NCBI GenBank assembly: GCA_036852015.1
Contig: JAANDG010000613.1
Location: 1-64,000, forward strand
From: Pelodera strongyloides
Lineage: Eukaryota > Nematoda > Chromadorea > Rhabditida > Rhabditidae
Reading direction: 5' to 3'
Length of the DNA: 64,000 nucleotides
This document shows positions 14,062-46,884 of this stretch, in pieces. A model generated the notes under the pieces. That model was not told the DNA's origin and ran no database searches. It was given only the letters and a program-made list of their open reading frames with translations. The position numbers and the translations under genes were made by a program. Within the stretch, counting starts at the first letter, position 1, and each line of letters starts with the position of its first letter.

Positions 14062-14666
14062 AAAAAGAGAAAGAGGAAAACAACAAGGGCCTCGACTCCC
14101 ATCCCGTGTTGCGGGTGAGAAACGCGTTGCGGCCGAATCGATTGGGATTCCTCCATTCTCCCAACCAAACAACGGGTTCTCAAGCAGAGAGAGGAGAGGG
14201 AGGAGAAACCCAAACAGAGAGATCGCGTCACGCCGAGATGGTCGAGAGAAGTCCAGCTGCTAGAAAGAGTCTGGATGAGAGTGGAGGACGACGGAGAGGC
14301 AGAATCAGCTTTCGGAAAGAAGGGAGACACCTTTCTCCAAAGCTTACAGAGAACCAGAATCACACTGGAAAATCTGAAAACTTCGACGTCCAAATCGGCA
14401 AGGTGTATGCACAAAATGAGTGATTCCAGGTTACAACGACTAGTCATCACACTCAATCCGGAGGACATAGAAATTATGTGAGAGAAAGATTTGCTTAAGA
14501 AATCTCCCTCACACAAGACGCAGAGCTCCAGAGGAAACACGACAAACGTCGCAGCAAAGGACGCAGGCGACGAAACGATGCTTGAAGAAGACAACACGCT
14601 AGAGAGTGTTGTGCTTTGAGATGTCGTGACGAAGGGAGACAGCGTGAAAATAGCACCCATGGTCAT
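14062..14666 (-). other. Possible first exon, GC-richer, ending in a strong donor
   Basis: This patch has more CpG than its surroundings. It ends on the minus strand at a GTAAGT donor (14061-14056), and a minus-strand frame of about 202 codons, rich in Ser, Leu and Thr, runs through to the donor. The composition is not convincing as a folded protein, and plus-strand frames of 60-105 codons are open in the same place. The simplest reading is a long, mostly untranslated first exon and promoter area of a minus-strand transcript, perhaps that of the PNRC-like gene. Confidence 0.3.
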
Positions 14667-15857
14667 ATATTAGAACTCGACGCAGACGACAAGAGCATTC
14701 GCGCCAGGTGGAAATGGAGGGAGGGGATCGCCTCACACCACGCTCCCAACCTTTGGGAACGAAACGAAGGGTCCGGTCGGGTATAAGGGCAGGGGAGGGG
14801 TCGGCCCGTAATCCACACTGGGTAGATAAGATCCTGAACCTTAGTTAGGCATGGATAAATGACATCATAAGGACACCTATTGCGTATAGAAATGACGACT
14901 TGCTCTCATAATTCCTTCTAATGACAAGTGAGACATCAAAGCAAGCCCGGGTATTTGCCATAACTATGCAGCGTTAATGCAAAGAGCAATCAAAACGACA
15001 GGCGGTACCCCACAAAATATAATCACTAGACAGTCAGACGGTCAGACCGAATCCAGCTCATAAGATTAGACATACAGCTCCGTACACGTGCTTTGTATGA
15101 CGACTGATGAGCAGGCTATAAACTTAACGATCAACTTCTTTAGGCTGATAATTAAAACGGATTCAGGAGTGATTAAAATGGTCTGCCAGATCACCAAGGG
15201 GTATAAAACCATGGTATAACAAAACAGAAAAATCACAATCACAAGGCCCGAAGTCCCTTGGGAAGGTATCCGATCGAATCGCCACATCAAATCACACGCC
15301 CCTGAAACAAATAAACCTTAAAAATTATAATATATACGCAGACGCGACTACCTAAGAACAACAATCAGAATAAGACACAAAAAGTGAAATACAAGGTGGG
15401 TAGCACGCAACCCGAGATAAAGATACGAATGACAATGTATAAAAATACATGTTTATTTCACATAAATAAAACAAGAAATATAAACCGAAGGATTACAAAT
15501 TGCAGACGCGGACCAATCACCAATGAGATCTTTAACTTTCTGACGAAAGTAACTAAGTAAAAGTCTTACACATTAAATCTTACACATTAAAATCTATCGG
15601 TTACTACATAGCAAACCAAATTGTATAATCAAATACAAAACTGAAAGATCCCATATTGCAAGCACTGACCACCTAGAAAGCTATAGGAAAGTACACCACT
15701 ATTAATATACACGTAATTGAAATGTAATATAAATCTTCACTAAAAAGCTAAGAAGATCAAATAATTATCTGTTCCCCGCCGTGTGGTGTTGTTGTTCAAT
15801 AAGACATAAAAGGTAGTTCATGCCTTCTAGTATCATCCACCACTGTTTAGGGCACAA

Positions 15858-18643
15858 TTACGCTTCCGTCTTGATCACAAGTTCCGTTTCCGCCGATTTT
15901 TCCGCATCTTAAAAAGAACTATTAAAGCGTCACGAAGTTGTCAAGAGCTACAACTCAATTCTATTCAATAACACTCATTCCTTTGCCATATGCGTCCAGC
16001 TGAGGAAAACTATTCTTCTTCGTCTTATACTCTGGTACACAACACAAAATAATGTGGAAAAACCCTTACCGGTAACAGTGGTGTCCATCGCTTCATCCTT
16101 GTCTTCAGTGGTAGCAGCAGTCTTGGGATCCACAGTTTCCGAATTCTCACTACTCACTTCAGAGGCCTTCTCAACCACTGCTTCCGCAGTAACCTCGGGT
16201 ACGACTGCCGTACTTGCTGGAATTATCCAATACATTAAACATTAATTAGTAACACGTTAGATCACATAACCTTCTTTAATTCGGGAAATCACAATATAAT
16301 ACGAAACTTACATTCATAACTAAAATATAGATTTGAAACCAGCTATAACTCACAACGTCAAACACTAACCATACGGCCAAATGGGTTCATATTAAAATGA
16401 AATAATCACCAAGCCATATCATACCAAACAAAAGGTTTCCTATTAAAACAATAATAATCATCAACCCCCCACCTGTCTCCTGGGTGGCCGCTTCTCCGCT
16501 CGCACTCCCCGTCATAGGCTCGTCCTCCACACTGGCGGGAGTCACGGGAGTGGCTCGGTGTGAACCCTGCTGTCCCTCATTTTGTAATAGAGCGATTGTT
16601 TCCTCAAGGTTCGCTATTTTACGGTCACGGTTCGACAATTCATTCTCGATTTCTAAAACGAAAAAAAAAATTAAAAGGTACGACATAGGAGGAACGACGA
16701 TAAAACAGGGAGGATATAAAAAAATATAAAATATTATTGGCCCATTGAGTGTTTTACTGCTGGATGATAAGGTACGAACTTCTCTTTGTTATACTTCAAC
16801 TTCTACCTCTAAAAGAAATTGAGCCTTTCGGAGTAGGAATGAATACGATGTTGATAATGACTTGTACTTTGGAACCATCAATGCCTCTTCTCCCAAAACC
16901 AACCTTGTTTGCTATTCTTCAGAGAATCGTTGACCCGCCGCAGTAGGGAAATTTGTGCGTCCGAATTCGATTTACTCTTCAGATCAGACTGAAAGCTCAC
17001 AGTTGAAGACCAGCAAATTTAACAAGTTTCTACACTCGATGTGTGCTAATTAGAAATTACAATTAGCAGCTAATTCAGGCTATAATTTCCATGCGTAATT
17101 TCGGAGATGGTCGCTTAGTTGAGAGTCGAACCGTAAATTACCACTGATACGTTTCACCCAAATCTATATATTTGCATTTGCCTCCGGAGATGGTCAAAGC
17201 CAATCCGGAGGAGGTTGATGCGTAATTTTACGCATAGATTTATAGCCTGAGCTAATTAGCAAAGCCCTTAGGAAGCTGACGAAAGAAAACGAACCTTCAA
17301 TGTTACATTCTCCTTCTCGAGCTTGTTGATGGTGTCTAGGGTTTCCTTTTCTGGTTCTCTGAAATAGAGACAACTGTTACTATACTAATGCTAATTTGTT
17401 TTTTTCCATGCTACTGTATTTTTTGTTTTCTCCAAGCATTAGAACGTTTCCAAAATGTAAATCCCGAACTCCCGAACGATGCCCCGATTTCGGAACGTGC
17501 CCTCAGATTTCGGAAAGTGCACGTGGAGCTTCCGTTGTAAAAAAGACAAAGACTAAGAAAATGATAGAGACAATCCCAAATGTCATTTGAAAACACGGTA
17601 GATGGCAGCGTCTCGCGTCCGAACAGAAAACTCAGGCAGATACCACAACATAAAACACACCCATCCTTCTTGGCCTTAAAGATCTTCAGGTCTCTGTACA
17701 GTTCTTCAACCTCTTGGGTTCGCAGACGAAGTTGCGAATTCAGATGAGCTATCGTATCGTGAACGTAACTGAAACAAGTTTATAAGGATTAGAAGGCAAC
17801 TTGCTTTCTTAAGAGAAGTACGCACTCTCGATTCCCTACCATTACTACAGATCAAAAGGTTTGGGTTCCAATGAATCTTCGTCTAGGAAAGAGAAAATAA
17901 AGAAATGCTAAACTCACACATTTAGTAAAGCTTCTTTAGCGGCTTCACTTGTGACACAGGCACGACGGGATTTATTACGTTCTTCCTGAAAAGTGTGAGA
18001 GTTTAATGATAAGTTCAGTGCACAAAATAAAACATAATAGAGGCAGCAGCACAAGACCACTGCGAAGGTTACATGAGCTACCGTATTAGACGTCACCGTA
18101 AATTCAATAAAACAGTTAATGTTGCACAAATAACGGAGAATGAGGACTGTACCAGTAAGTCTTTGCACTCCTGTTCCTTCAGCTCTAATTTCACTTTCGC
18201 TGCCAATTCCGTCTTACGTGAACGCCGAAGCTTTACTTGTGTTGATTCCAATTCGCTCTGAAGAGAGAGGAATCTGAAAAAATAGGCGACAATAACAGCA
18301 CTGCCTCAGGGTGATAATAGGCAATTTTTTGTTCGTAATAAATGTTATGTTATGTTGTTATGTTAATTAGCGTACTTAAATTACACCACAAAATGAATGA
18401 ATAAAGTGTAAATTGAACGACTGCGCCCTGACTGTGGAATAAAACGCGATTAGATGTTAGTGGTGATGCAGGCAAAAGCGATACAAAAGAAAATTCTACT
18501 TACTTATTAACAAGCTCTTCGTGATCTAGAGCCAGAAGGTCGTCTTTCTTCGCTTTCCGTTTTCCGCTTTTCCGATCGAGAGGTGCAAGGGCTCTTTCGG
18601 AGACCAAAGGACCCTCGTGTGCGGTCTTCTCAGGTGTTTCCAT
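15858..18643 (-). CDS. Coiled-coil protein with acidic, disordered C-terminal tail
   Basis: Nine coding exons on the minus strand: 18643-18504, 18273-18153, 17985-17918, 17768-17661, 17358-17295, 16988-16904, 16652-16473, 16216-16070 and 15907-15858. All junctions are GT..AG and keep one frame, giving 320 residues. Residues 1-40 are basic (DRKSGKRKAKK). Residues 40 to about 220 are nearly continuous heptad-like helix, rich in Glu, Lys, Leu and Gln with no glycine in long stretches, including HEELVNKFLSLQSELES and NRDRKIANLEETIALLQ. Residues 225-320 are Ala/Thr/Glu/Val-rich, acidic and surely disordered, ending in LVIKTEA. I do not recognise a family; helix then acidic tail recalls nuclear regulators such as WTAP, but I could not align it. 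A TTGTAG acceptor lies one base before the ATG, so the mRNA has a spliced or trans-spliced leader. It is divergent from the BIG/AGEF-1 gene. Confidence 0.75.
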
Positions 18644-19925
18644 CCTACAATAATGTAAAAATATAAAAAATACACGTTGGTAACGGGAAATTTACTTTCA
18701 AGAACAAAACAAAGACATGAAATATATCGGAGATAAATAGATAATGCATAAAGGCACTCAGTACACCCACTGAAACTGTGTTGGTTTGGGAAGTGTCTCA
18801 CTGTCTTTTATGAATGAGAGCCTCATTTTCTCTCTTTTAAGCATCGAACAACTTGTATTTGGAATCAACGGCATATTATTGGCTGGCATGCGAAAATGAC
18901 GAGCCAACTCTAGCGATCTCGTTTATTCTGCCAAGTAGATAACTTCGGGGGTAGCGGGTTAGTGTGTTTAACCGAAAACTGTTCAATCGCAACCTTGTCC
19001 AACTTGAAATAAAGTAAGTTTGCGATCAAAAATCAACAGATAGATATGATTCGGATTCCACAACAATTTCGGGTGGAACACACCCAAAAATCCTGTTGGA
19101 TTTTGCTATAATGTACGCACTGTACAAATGACGAAAGGCAGGTGATTTTATTCTTCTGGGTGTAGGAAAACAATTTGTGCTTGGAAAAGTTTTTCCAAAA
19201 AAAAAAAATCGGAAACCAATTTTGGTATGATCACTATGTAAGAAAGTGTGTGATTGATGAGGTAACTTTTTTATTTTTAATTCAAATGGGTATCGAAACT
19301 ATGTTTGGCATTCCCCCGTGCTTTGTCGTGTCTAGTATCGATGTACGTATTTTAGTTTGATTTGTTAGTTTTCTTTTCACTAGCCTTATTTGGAACGTGG
19401 GCAGTATTGAAAACTATGTACAAGGAAAACTTGAAAACGAACAGGCGACTGTAACCAAAAGCGAATGTTTCCCAGTTAAATTGTGTGTGATCAAATCGAT
19501 AGAAGTAGAGAACTTCGGTGTTGTGAAAGGCAGTTGTTTGGTTTCTCTTTCTGCAAACGGAAATAAATTCAGTAAAACTTGTTCCATTTGCCAGAAACCT
19601 AACTAAACTTCATGGATGAATTTTGTTTCCGAATGCTTGCAATGAGTACAACGTCTTGAATCCTAGCTGTTCACCAACCACTTGCACACAGCACACGAGT
19701 GATAACAAATTATCCGATGGAGTAACTGAAAAATTAGGCATTACCTGGAATGGGTCTGACCCTGTCCCTCTAATCTAAATTGAGACATTGGCAAGATAAC
19801 TGCGACATTTCGTTTATTTCGTATATACAGACGTCACCGGTAAAACTTTAGGATAAGTGGAAATTTGGGCCAGATACCATTTGTGCTCAATGACTTAATG
19901 TCCGGGTCATTGATTTACAGACTTA

Positions 19926-20406
19926 TTAAAGGGATGGGCTCACTACAAAATCACCTCGTTTTTATGCTTTAGTTTGATTGTACAAAGGTAAACTTAAACA
20001 AAGAGCATAAAAAAAGTTTCTTGAATTACCCCCTAGGGAAGATATTAGGTAAAAAGGGTGAGTATTGATCTATCTTCCGATAACGTGAGTAAACAAGATA
20101 AACTAGGGAAGCTAAGAGATATGGCTGAAACACACTGTTTTTCATTGTTTTAAGTAAAATAAACGATGAAAACTACAGCTTATTTTGCTCAAAACAGTGT
20201 GTTTCAGCCATATCTCTTAGCTTCCCTAGTTTATCTTGTTTACTCACGTTATCGGAAGATAGATCAATACTCACCCTTTTTACCTAATATCTTCCATAGG
20301 GAGTAATTCAAGAAACTTTTTTTATGCTCTTTGTTTAAGTTTACCTTTGTACAATCAAACTAAAGCATAAAAACAAGGTGATTTTGTAGTGAGCCCATCC
20401 CTTTAA
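19926..20406. mobile_element. 481-bp foldback (MITE-like) element with TTAA ends
   Basis: A near-perfect inverted repeat with arms of about 210 bp around a short unpaired centre near 20145-20195. The ends read TTAAAGGGATGGGCTC and GAGCCCATCCCTTTAA. The few mismatches between arms (for example near 20033 and 20297) show it is not newly made. It has no coding capacity. TTAA at both ends fits the target duplication of piggyBac-type transposases, which I infer as the mobiliser. The element at 60488-60977 shares the terminal sequence but not the interior. Confidence 0.85.
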
Positions 20407-20475
20407 TGTACTATTAGAGGAGGAGGGTCCTGAAAATCAAGTGTTTAGTTTTACTATTTTTTCGAAAGAAAATGG

Positions 20476-20605
20476 TTAAAGGGTCAGGCCCGACTGATCG
20501 TAATTTAAATACATATTTCTTTGATCCTAACCCCTATTTTTGGTCAATTCATCTGATGCTCCGTGGGAAATATATGGGTTATCTGAAGTGGGCCGGACCT
20601 GAAGT
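20476..20605. mobile_element. Fragment of a second TTAAAGGG-ended element
   Basis: Begins TTAAAGGGTCAGGCCC and contains CCCCTATTTTTG followed by CATCTGATNCTCC. The same terminal motif and internal block recur at 63896-64000, where the window ends. Only one end is recognisable in each place. The 97-codon frame through this copy (20472-20765) starts inside the repeat and is not treated as a gene. Confidence 0.5.
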
Positions 20606-22160
20606 GTGCGCTGCTTATGATTCAGATAACAAAAACACAAAGTATACAAAAGGGACAAAAGTGACCGCGTCACTTTCCTTTAAAAACCACAGTAAACCTC
20701 CGGGCGTGTTAAAAAGCAATATGAAAAAGGGAAACCAATACAAGACTCGTTGGTACAGTCTTTGATTGTCAATTTGGTCGTCGTAAGCGCATCCAATTCG
20801 TTTTGTTATATGCTGCATAGTTTTGCAAACATTTACCTCAATCTTATGAGGTGTGAGAGTTGATTGTAATGTTACCTCAACTACATGGACCAATGCATAG
20901 TTGTCAGTAAAAGAAAAGTTAAAAAACAAATACTAAAACATCCAAATTTATTATATTGTCCTTTTTATGATCTTTTGTTATGAGCTTTTCCTCCAACATA
21001 AACTGAGTTTTTCTTGCAAGTATCAATTCGCAAAATCGTGTGCAATTTACCGTAATTTTGCGTAATTTTGACACATCCGCACTATACTAAATCCGCCATC
21101 AAAGCGAGAAGAGACATTTTTTTTGTTGAACAAATGGTCCCGTGGCGATCGGTCGTAAAAACTGCCTGTAGATATTCCAGTGCCAAGACACGGTAAATTT
21201 TTCGATACTTGCCAAGGAAAATCGGGCATACTTGCAAACCCCATTAAACACTAGTCGACTAAAAGAAGCATATAAATGGGGTTAATATCTATCTGCTAAA
21301 TAAAACTCTATGAATGGGCTATATGAACTGTTACGAATTATACATAAGCACAGAGGTACCGTATTAAATCTTTCTTGTTTCGATAAACATGCGGTTCAAA
21401 ACTGTCAGGAACGCACGGTTCTTCACCACGCCTTTTCACTTCAAGTATCTTAAAATTGTTAAAGATGTATGCGTATATTTGCTCAACTTCACAACGATTC
21501 GATTTTGGTTCACGTGAGCATTACTGTATATCTGTCATTATTCATGACACATCGGTTGTTTCCTACAAATGTTGTGGCAACTCATTTTTAATTTTTTTTC
21601 GTGATGTTTTCCGGTTTGAATGAAAACATTACATTGCTTTGTTAATTTCGTTTTCAAGTATTTTTTACGTCGCCATTGGCCACTACGAAATCTCATATTT
21701 CTGTAGTCGTTGCCTCCTTCCATTTGCCTGTTTCGAGTAATGATTTACTCTTCGTCGTGGCGAATAAATCAGTCATACATTATTCAGAAAAAAATGCGTT
21801 ATGTTTAACATGTTTTTCCCCACTAGGTTCTTAGGATGTTATCGTGTAAGCAACTGAATTTGAACCATAACTCTCTCTTTTGGTTGCGCACGTAAGTGAC
21901 AAATTATGTGTCTGCTTGCTGACGTGTTCTCCATCCAATGCATACGTGGTTGTCACGAAGTGTCGAGATATACCTGTTTCCCTATATAAATTCTTTGTTC
22001 GTGTTTTTTACCCCCTCGAATCTATGTATCGTCGGAAACATTTGTCTCCTCGACATTTATTTCTTGCAATATTTTGCATTACGTCGTATTACCGTGTATG
22101 CAACTTCTTCTATGCCTTTTCAGTATTGAATTCTAGGTTCCTACCATTGTATGATGTCTA

Positions 22161-41642
<19,482 letters not shown>

Positions 41643-43260
41643 AGAGGGGATTAGAGTTTATGGTGAGAGGAGAGTTTCCAGACATTGCTGTTTGTTAGAA
41701 GACGAGGTATCAATTGGCAAGCTTCCAATATCCTTTTTGTTTGTGAGTTCTGAATTCCTGAACGTGTGACATTTTATGACTGTGATGCGATGTTTGTTCC
41801 TTATATTTTTTTATGAACGTCGTTTTAGTACGTTTATGAATACAGCGCAGCTAGAGCATTTTTAGTCCCTTGAAGTGAGTTTTACCTTTTTTTTCGTTCT
41901 GCTCTCATTTATGATGTGAGAGAAAAGAAGCTAGTTGTTTAGTTGTTTAAACTAATTTATTTTCTGTTTCTTGCCTTTCTTCATTAAACAGACCACTGTT
42001 AATCGATGTATAATATGTTGATGTGGATAATAAGTAGGATAGAAAGTGTTTTGATCGTTTGTTATGTGCCACTATCCTTTAGAAGTACGATAATTGTGGG
42101 ATTGTTAAGATAATAAGAACTGTGTTTTGTCCACAGAGCTCATATGATGTTAATATTGCCAGATAATTTATTTTGCTTCTTAGAACTTTACAATTGATAG
42201 TTGTAGTATTACTTTACTTGCATATGTTTATAGTTCATGTTGCTTTTAGTGTTTGATTTTATCGATCGTGTTTTGAGCTACTCCCGAAATGTGATACATA
42301 TTCTCCCATTTATCTTTGTGGTTGTTAGATCTTGTTTTGATACAAATTAAATGTGTGGTTTATTTGAGTTTACGAATCCCTACTACGCCCAAGGGGTTTA
42401 GATTTAGATACCGTGGTAATTACACTGAGTGGAAGTGCTGTTGTAACACGCACGCGAAGACTTCTTTTATTATTATTAATAATTGAATTTTGTATTCTAC
42501 TGTAATTTACAGCTGATCGTTAGACCGTTTGCTCTACTTGTGTGTTTCGTATTCACTTTACCTTTCCTGTCCTGTTTGGGTATATCTTTGAGGTGATTTG
42601 GTACGTTTACCGGAGGTTATAGTACTGCAAGTAATCATCTAATTGCTTAACTATCGATTAAATATATTCTAGCTGCTCGTTTGTCGACTGATCATCGTTT
42701 GTATAGTTTTAGACACTGTAATCTGGATTGCTTTGTCAGAGCTTTTATTTTTTTTTAGTGAAAGAATTAGTAGTCATATTCGGTTGTGATAAAAGAAACT
42801 TTATTATTTATTGGTTTTAGGATTTGAATGTGATTTACACGTCTACTTTCATTTAGACATCTATTTATCAATGCGCATAAATAAACTTTTTTTAATTATT
42901 TTTTTGTTTGTTTGAAATGTTTAGGATTGATAGGTAAGGTAATTGTTTAGCAAGAATCATCGGCTATGAAAAGTATATGGTAAGGGGTTTTCAATTATTT
43001 TTTTCTGCGGTGTTTTGTAAATTAGGGATTTGTTTTACGTTTTTCTCCAATAACCAGGTTTCTTCATTTGTATCCTTCAAGAAGTAATAATGGCTTTGCT
43101 AAAGTTTGGGTAAGGTCTGTCTATATATGACCGAAAGTATATGATTCTCTTTCGTCCTCAAAAATCGATAATGGTCGGGCTCTACGTTTATTCCCTCGGG
43201 TCGGTCAATCAGCTTTTATCGATTTACTGATGTGAAAAACGATCGATAGGCTACACCTCC
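41643..43260. other. 3' flank of BIG/AGEF-1
   Basis: AT-rich sequence without a supportable exon. It includes AATAAA-type hexamers, for example near 42879, that could end the BIG/AGEF-1 transcript, but I cannot choose between them. No repeats of the families described elsewhere were seen. Confidence 0.5.
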
Positions 43261-43516
43261 GGGCCGTTCTCCTGCCCATCGCCCACGCTCCTCATCCGCG
43301 ACCGCCGCGGCTCTTGCTCCGGGCAGTTGGCAAGGTGCCAACATTTCTTATCTTATCCATTCCCGCGCGGGATACGATATCCGGTGATAATATGCAAATT
43401 ACCTGCTCATCATTGTTTTTTCGAGAACATTTTTTGGAAAAACAGTGTGTTTCAACTGGGTGATTTATTTTCTCATTATGTCGCGTTTGGTTTGATTGTA
43501 TTTTTGTTTTCTTTTG

Positions 43517-43518
<2 letters not shown>

Positions 43519-43570
<52 letters not shown>
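43519..43570. repeat. Poly(T) tract of about 50 bases
   Basis: An almost pure T run, flanked on both sides by CTTTTGCTTTT repeats, just upstream of the first exon I assign to unit A. It could be the reverse of a poly(A) tail or a simple expansion; no target duplication is visible. Confidence 0.9.
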
Positions 43571-43664
43571 CTTGCTTTTGCTTTTGATTTTTTTTTGCTT
43601 TTACTTTTTATTTTGTACGTGTTAATACTATTTTTTCGTTGTTGCTTATTTTGATTTTTTACAG

Positions 43665-45500
43665 AGGTTCCATTCCCTGCTTTTCCCCGTCTGGATGCTG
43701 GGACCTGGGACTCATGGGAACCCCTCCTCGCCTCCACCCTTGTGTTTTTATTGAGGAGGATTCGAGGCGACTGCCACATTTTATGGTAAGCCCAGTTTTC
43801 ATTTTGACTCTGCTTTCTTCGATAGAGTCTGCGACCTGCGTTTGTACACGAATTCGCTTCTGATTTGTATTACTTCATGGTTTTCTTTGCAGGGGACCGC
43901 TCTTACCTTCTGACAGGAATCCTGAATGCGCTTCCTGGAGCTCTCCCCTGAACTTCTCCCCCCTCTATCGCGGAGTCTCATTCGACCAGAGTTCTAAGGT
44001 TTGTTGTTAGTTTTCTATTTGTGTTTGTACTAGTTAAGGAATGGTCTTTTGCGTTATCTCTTGCCTTGCAATCGTTTCATTCAATCGTTTGTAACGAACA
44101 AACGAACGATGGAAGTGCTTTCCGAGTGAAGGGAGGGTTCTGTTCATTCTTGTTTATTTTGTAGATGTTTTAGGCCCAGTTCTTATTTCCTTATTTAGGT
44201 AAAATCCAAGTGAAGATTACCGGACTACTCGAGATCTGGTCCAACTTGGCCCTCTCCCTCCCACACTTCTTGCCTGCTGCATAGAGCCAGCCGTGTGCGC
44301 AAACTGTACGACGATCAACATCGAGGTATGTTTTTCTTCTTGTGGGTTGTACTGGAAGTTTTCAGGATGTCTAGATTTTATGGGGCCTCATTCAAACATT
44401 CAAACACGGGTTGATTTCATTCAAACATTGATTTGAAATTTCGCCGGCATCCTGGGAAATAATTCCCACTTGTCGAACGTAATACACCTCCGTTTGCTTT
44501 ATGCTTTGTTGTGCCATTCTTATTACCTTATTTTAGATGGTCGTCTGAGGCATGAGTCTTCTTGCCTTCTCCCCTTTTAACGGGGTGTCACTTCTTGCCA
44601 CAGTGTCATCAGCCGACAACATTGTTCTAGTTGGAATTGGTCTCTGCTCGGCGGTTATTTTTGAGGTAGGTTTTTTTTAATATTTACTGGTTGGTATTGT
44701 TAACTATGCGAATTCCCTCATTGAATTTTTGCACTTCCGAAGCAAATTCTCCCGCTTTCACTGCTTGAATAGTTTATTTGTTAATTATTATTTTTTTGTT
44801 TAGGTGCCGACACGCCTCCAGCTTCCCTGATATCTTCTCGCGCTCCAACTCTTGGCTACCCGGATCATCGCACCCGCTCACCGCGCCGACAACGATGACA
44901 AGGCTATCGTCAGCAACGTCATCGTCCAGGCCATCTCCGTCTTGGCTGGCAGTTGGCACGTCGTTCGGCACAATAGGTATGTTGCATTTCAGTTCAATAT
45001 CTTTGCTGCTCGCTATGTCAAACGATGATGGATTGCATCTTGAATCCTTTCATGCGTCACTTTTTTTTGTGCGCTTTCATTCGGAAAAGCTTACAGTTGA
45101 CGTTTTAGATTCATCTCCGAAAGAATCTCCCGCCGTTGTGGCCATCAATATTGGACTGGCACTACCACACCAAATTGGAGCGCCTCCTATCTGGACCTAG
45201 GGTTTAAGAGAAGAACCGCTGTGCGATGCCCAGAAAGAAGGGCATAGCAAATTTGTGAGCTTTCAGAGACTGCAATTTCAGAGATGAATTTGAAATTGAG
45301 TGAAATGTTGTTATAGACCGAGTCATGAGTTTGAAAGATTAAAGCAGACGTCTCTGAAAGTTCGGTTACTTAAAAAAAAACTAGGAAAAAAACAGCGGAG
45401 AGCAAAAAATAAAACGCTCTAAATAAAGTGAAGCAATCTATTGCTGAAAAGATCCGTAAGGACACCCTTGTGATTGAAAAGATCCAGAAGGACGCCTTTT
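43665..45500 (+). ncRNA. Unit A: spliced transcript-like unit without a continuous reading frame
   Basis: Six exon-like segments: 43665-43785, 43893-43998, 44199-44325, 44537-44665, 44804-44976 and 45109 to about 45500. Each has a pyrimidine-rich AG acceptor and most have GTATGT, GTAAG or GTAGG donors. Exons are C/T-rich and introns AT-rich. Frames open over one or two exons exist: 44804-44976 joined to the last exon is open for 85 codons, and ATG AGT CTT at 44552 opens 38 codons of hydrophobic, Ser-rich protein. No frame continues further; TGA or TAG interrupts every choice. A GC-rich block at 43260-43370 may be the promoter or first exon. The unit ends with the conserved hairpin/AAAAGATCC element. 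It could be a long non-coding RNA, a host gene for intronic small RNAs, or a decayed protein gene. Confidence 0.5.
45399..45496 (+). terminator. 3' hairpin plus AAAAGATCC element, copy in unit A
   Basis: AGAGC at 45399 pairs with GCTCT at 45416-45420 around an A-rich loop. It is followed by GAAAAGATCCGTAAGGAC (45446) and a second copy, GAAAAGATCCAGAAGGAC (45476). The arrangement recurs at 48062 and 53547, each time after the last exon of a unit. I infer a 3'-end processing or stability element; it is not the histone stem-loop. Confidence 0.5.
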
Positions 45501-46884
45501 GATTTGTTGTGTCTCATATTATGTGTTTAGTCTGAGTCTTTTTTCAATTAATTTTTGTGAGATAACACCTTAAGAACTAAATTAGTAGAAATTGATTTTA
45601 AGGCGATCTGTTTCCTAAGATTAGTTTTAGCCTAGTGTATAGGTATTTTTAAAATGTTTTTTTTTTGTGTATCTCTGTCTCCTGCCGTATGAAGGATCGC
45701 ACCGGGATTTACACCAAGGTATTTATTTTACCAAAAATTTCAGAGTGCCTCCATGAGTTGAGGTTGAGTGGTTTAGTGAGCTCTCTATTGTGCGTGGGAG
45801 GATTGCTTAGTTTGTTTTGGTTTCGAACCTTTTGAAACATCTGTTACTTACACCCAATTTCAGGCCTTCACATATCATGGCCTCTCCCCTCACAATTTCA
45901 TTGGGAGAACACCCGGTTGCCCGCAGCTGATCTTTGCCCAATCCTGACAAGAGCTGCCTCACAAGACCTGTCAACTTGGAACATGGTATGTTTTTTTTCG
46001 TTCTGCCCCTTCGGATCTGTTCTTCGCATGTGTGGCCCGGTGATAGCCATCCATCTATAACCAGAGTGTTTGCAGTGCAATTATATGTTTGTGGAGGTGC
46101 ATTGTGCTTATTTGTTCCTGTTTTAGTTTCTTCGATTCCCATTGGTCCCTCCGATGATCCGGCCTTCACTGTCCTCTCCTTCGTCAAGGCCATCGACAAG
46201 CGGGATTCCCCATGGCGCCCGACGTGGTCAATTGAAACGTCCGCCCCTCTACTGTCAACTCCGACGACATCAAGGTTTGTGAACTATTCACACGCACCTG
46301 CATTCTTTTACTTTGTTTGTTCAGCCTTGATCCCTTCGACGTTGCTACTGACAGGGTTGAACGTCCTTCCTTTTAAACGCAACTGCAGTAGTCTTTCTAC
46401 TTGATAGTAGTGTACTTTTTTTAAACGCTGAATTTTACCTTGTTTTTTTTTCCAGGACCTGCTCTGTTAACGCTGCCTAGCGTTGTGTGTTGGCTACGGC
46501 TTCTAGTTCGAGATAATCGTCCAGGACAATGAGACCATGAGGAGGGATCACGGGACCTCCTCCCTGTCACACCTATCGGGTCGTCCAGACGTGCTCCGCC
46601 AGCATTCTGCTGCTCTTCTGTGCAGCCGTACTCCTGATCCCCGTTGGCTGTCACAATTTGGATGCCGTTTTGGTATGCTTTTCCTATTTTTATATTTATA
46701 CGATTGACGTTATCGACTTTACCATTGGTTCGTCCGTTGTTCTTTCCTACAATCCACTTTGGAGCTTATGTGCTTGCACTATCCGCCAATTTGGCTGTTG
46801 GCTATGCGTGGACCGGTGGGCCCATGATGTGTCATTTTGGTGATGGCCTGTGGTAAACGTTATTTATTCTTCTGTTTTAGATGA

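Larger units (their letters stand above)
8502..15857. other. Intergenic or 5' intronic sequence between two minus-strand genes
   Basis: Apart from the two candidate exons at 12245-12413 and 14062-14666 I find no supportable gene. The stretch is AT-rich, with a GA and GCAGAGAA tract at about 10500-10560. If the candidate exons belong to the PNRC-like gene, most of this is its 5' intron sequence. A GTAAGT donor also lies on the minus strand near 9569, but I could not pair it with a convincing exon. Confidence 0.4.
18644..22150. promoter_or_regulatory. Divergent intergenic region between two genes
   Basis: This 3.5 kb separates the coiled-coil gene (minus) from the BIG/AGEF-1 gene (plus), so promoters for both should lie here. 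I cannot point to a TATA box or initiator with confidence. A foldback element occupies 19926-20406 and a related fragment starts at 20476. On the plus strand a frame runs from 19175 to 19360 and, after one stop, from 19397 to 19606; the second part ends in KTCSICQKPN. It has no clear gene context and may be a decayed exon. The rest is AT-rich and unremarkable. Confidence 0.45.

Noticed and set aside
14106..14481. Plus-strand frames of 105 and 68 codons
   Set aside because: The second looks somewhat protein-like, but there is no splice or promoter support and the minus strand has the strong donor; left unassigned.
20472..20765. 97-codon plus-strand frame
   Set aside because: Starts inside a TTAAAGGG repeat that recurs at 63896; no sign of a gene.
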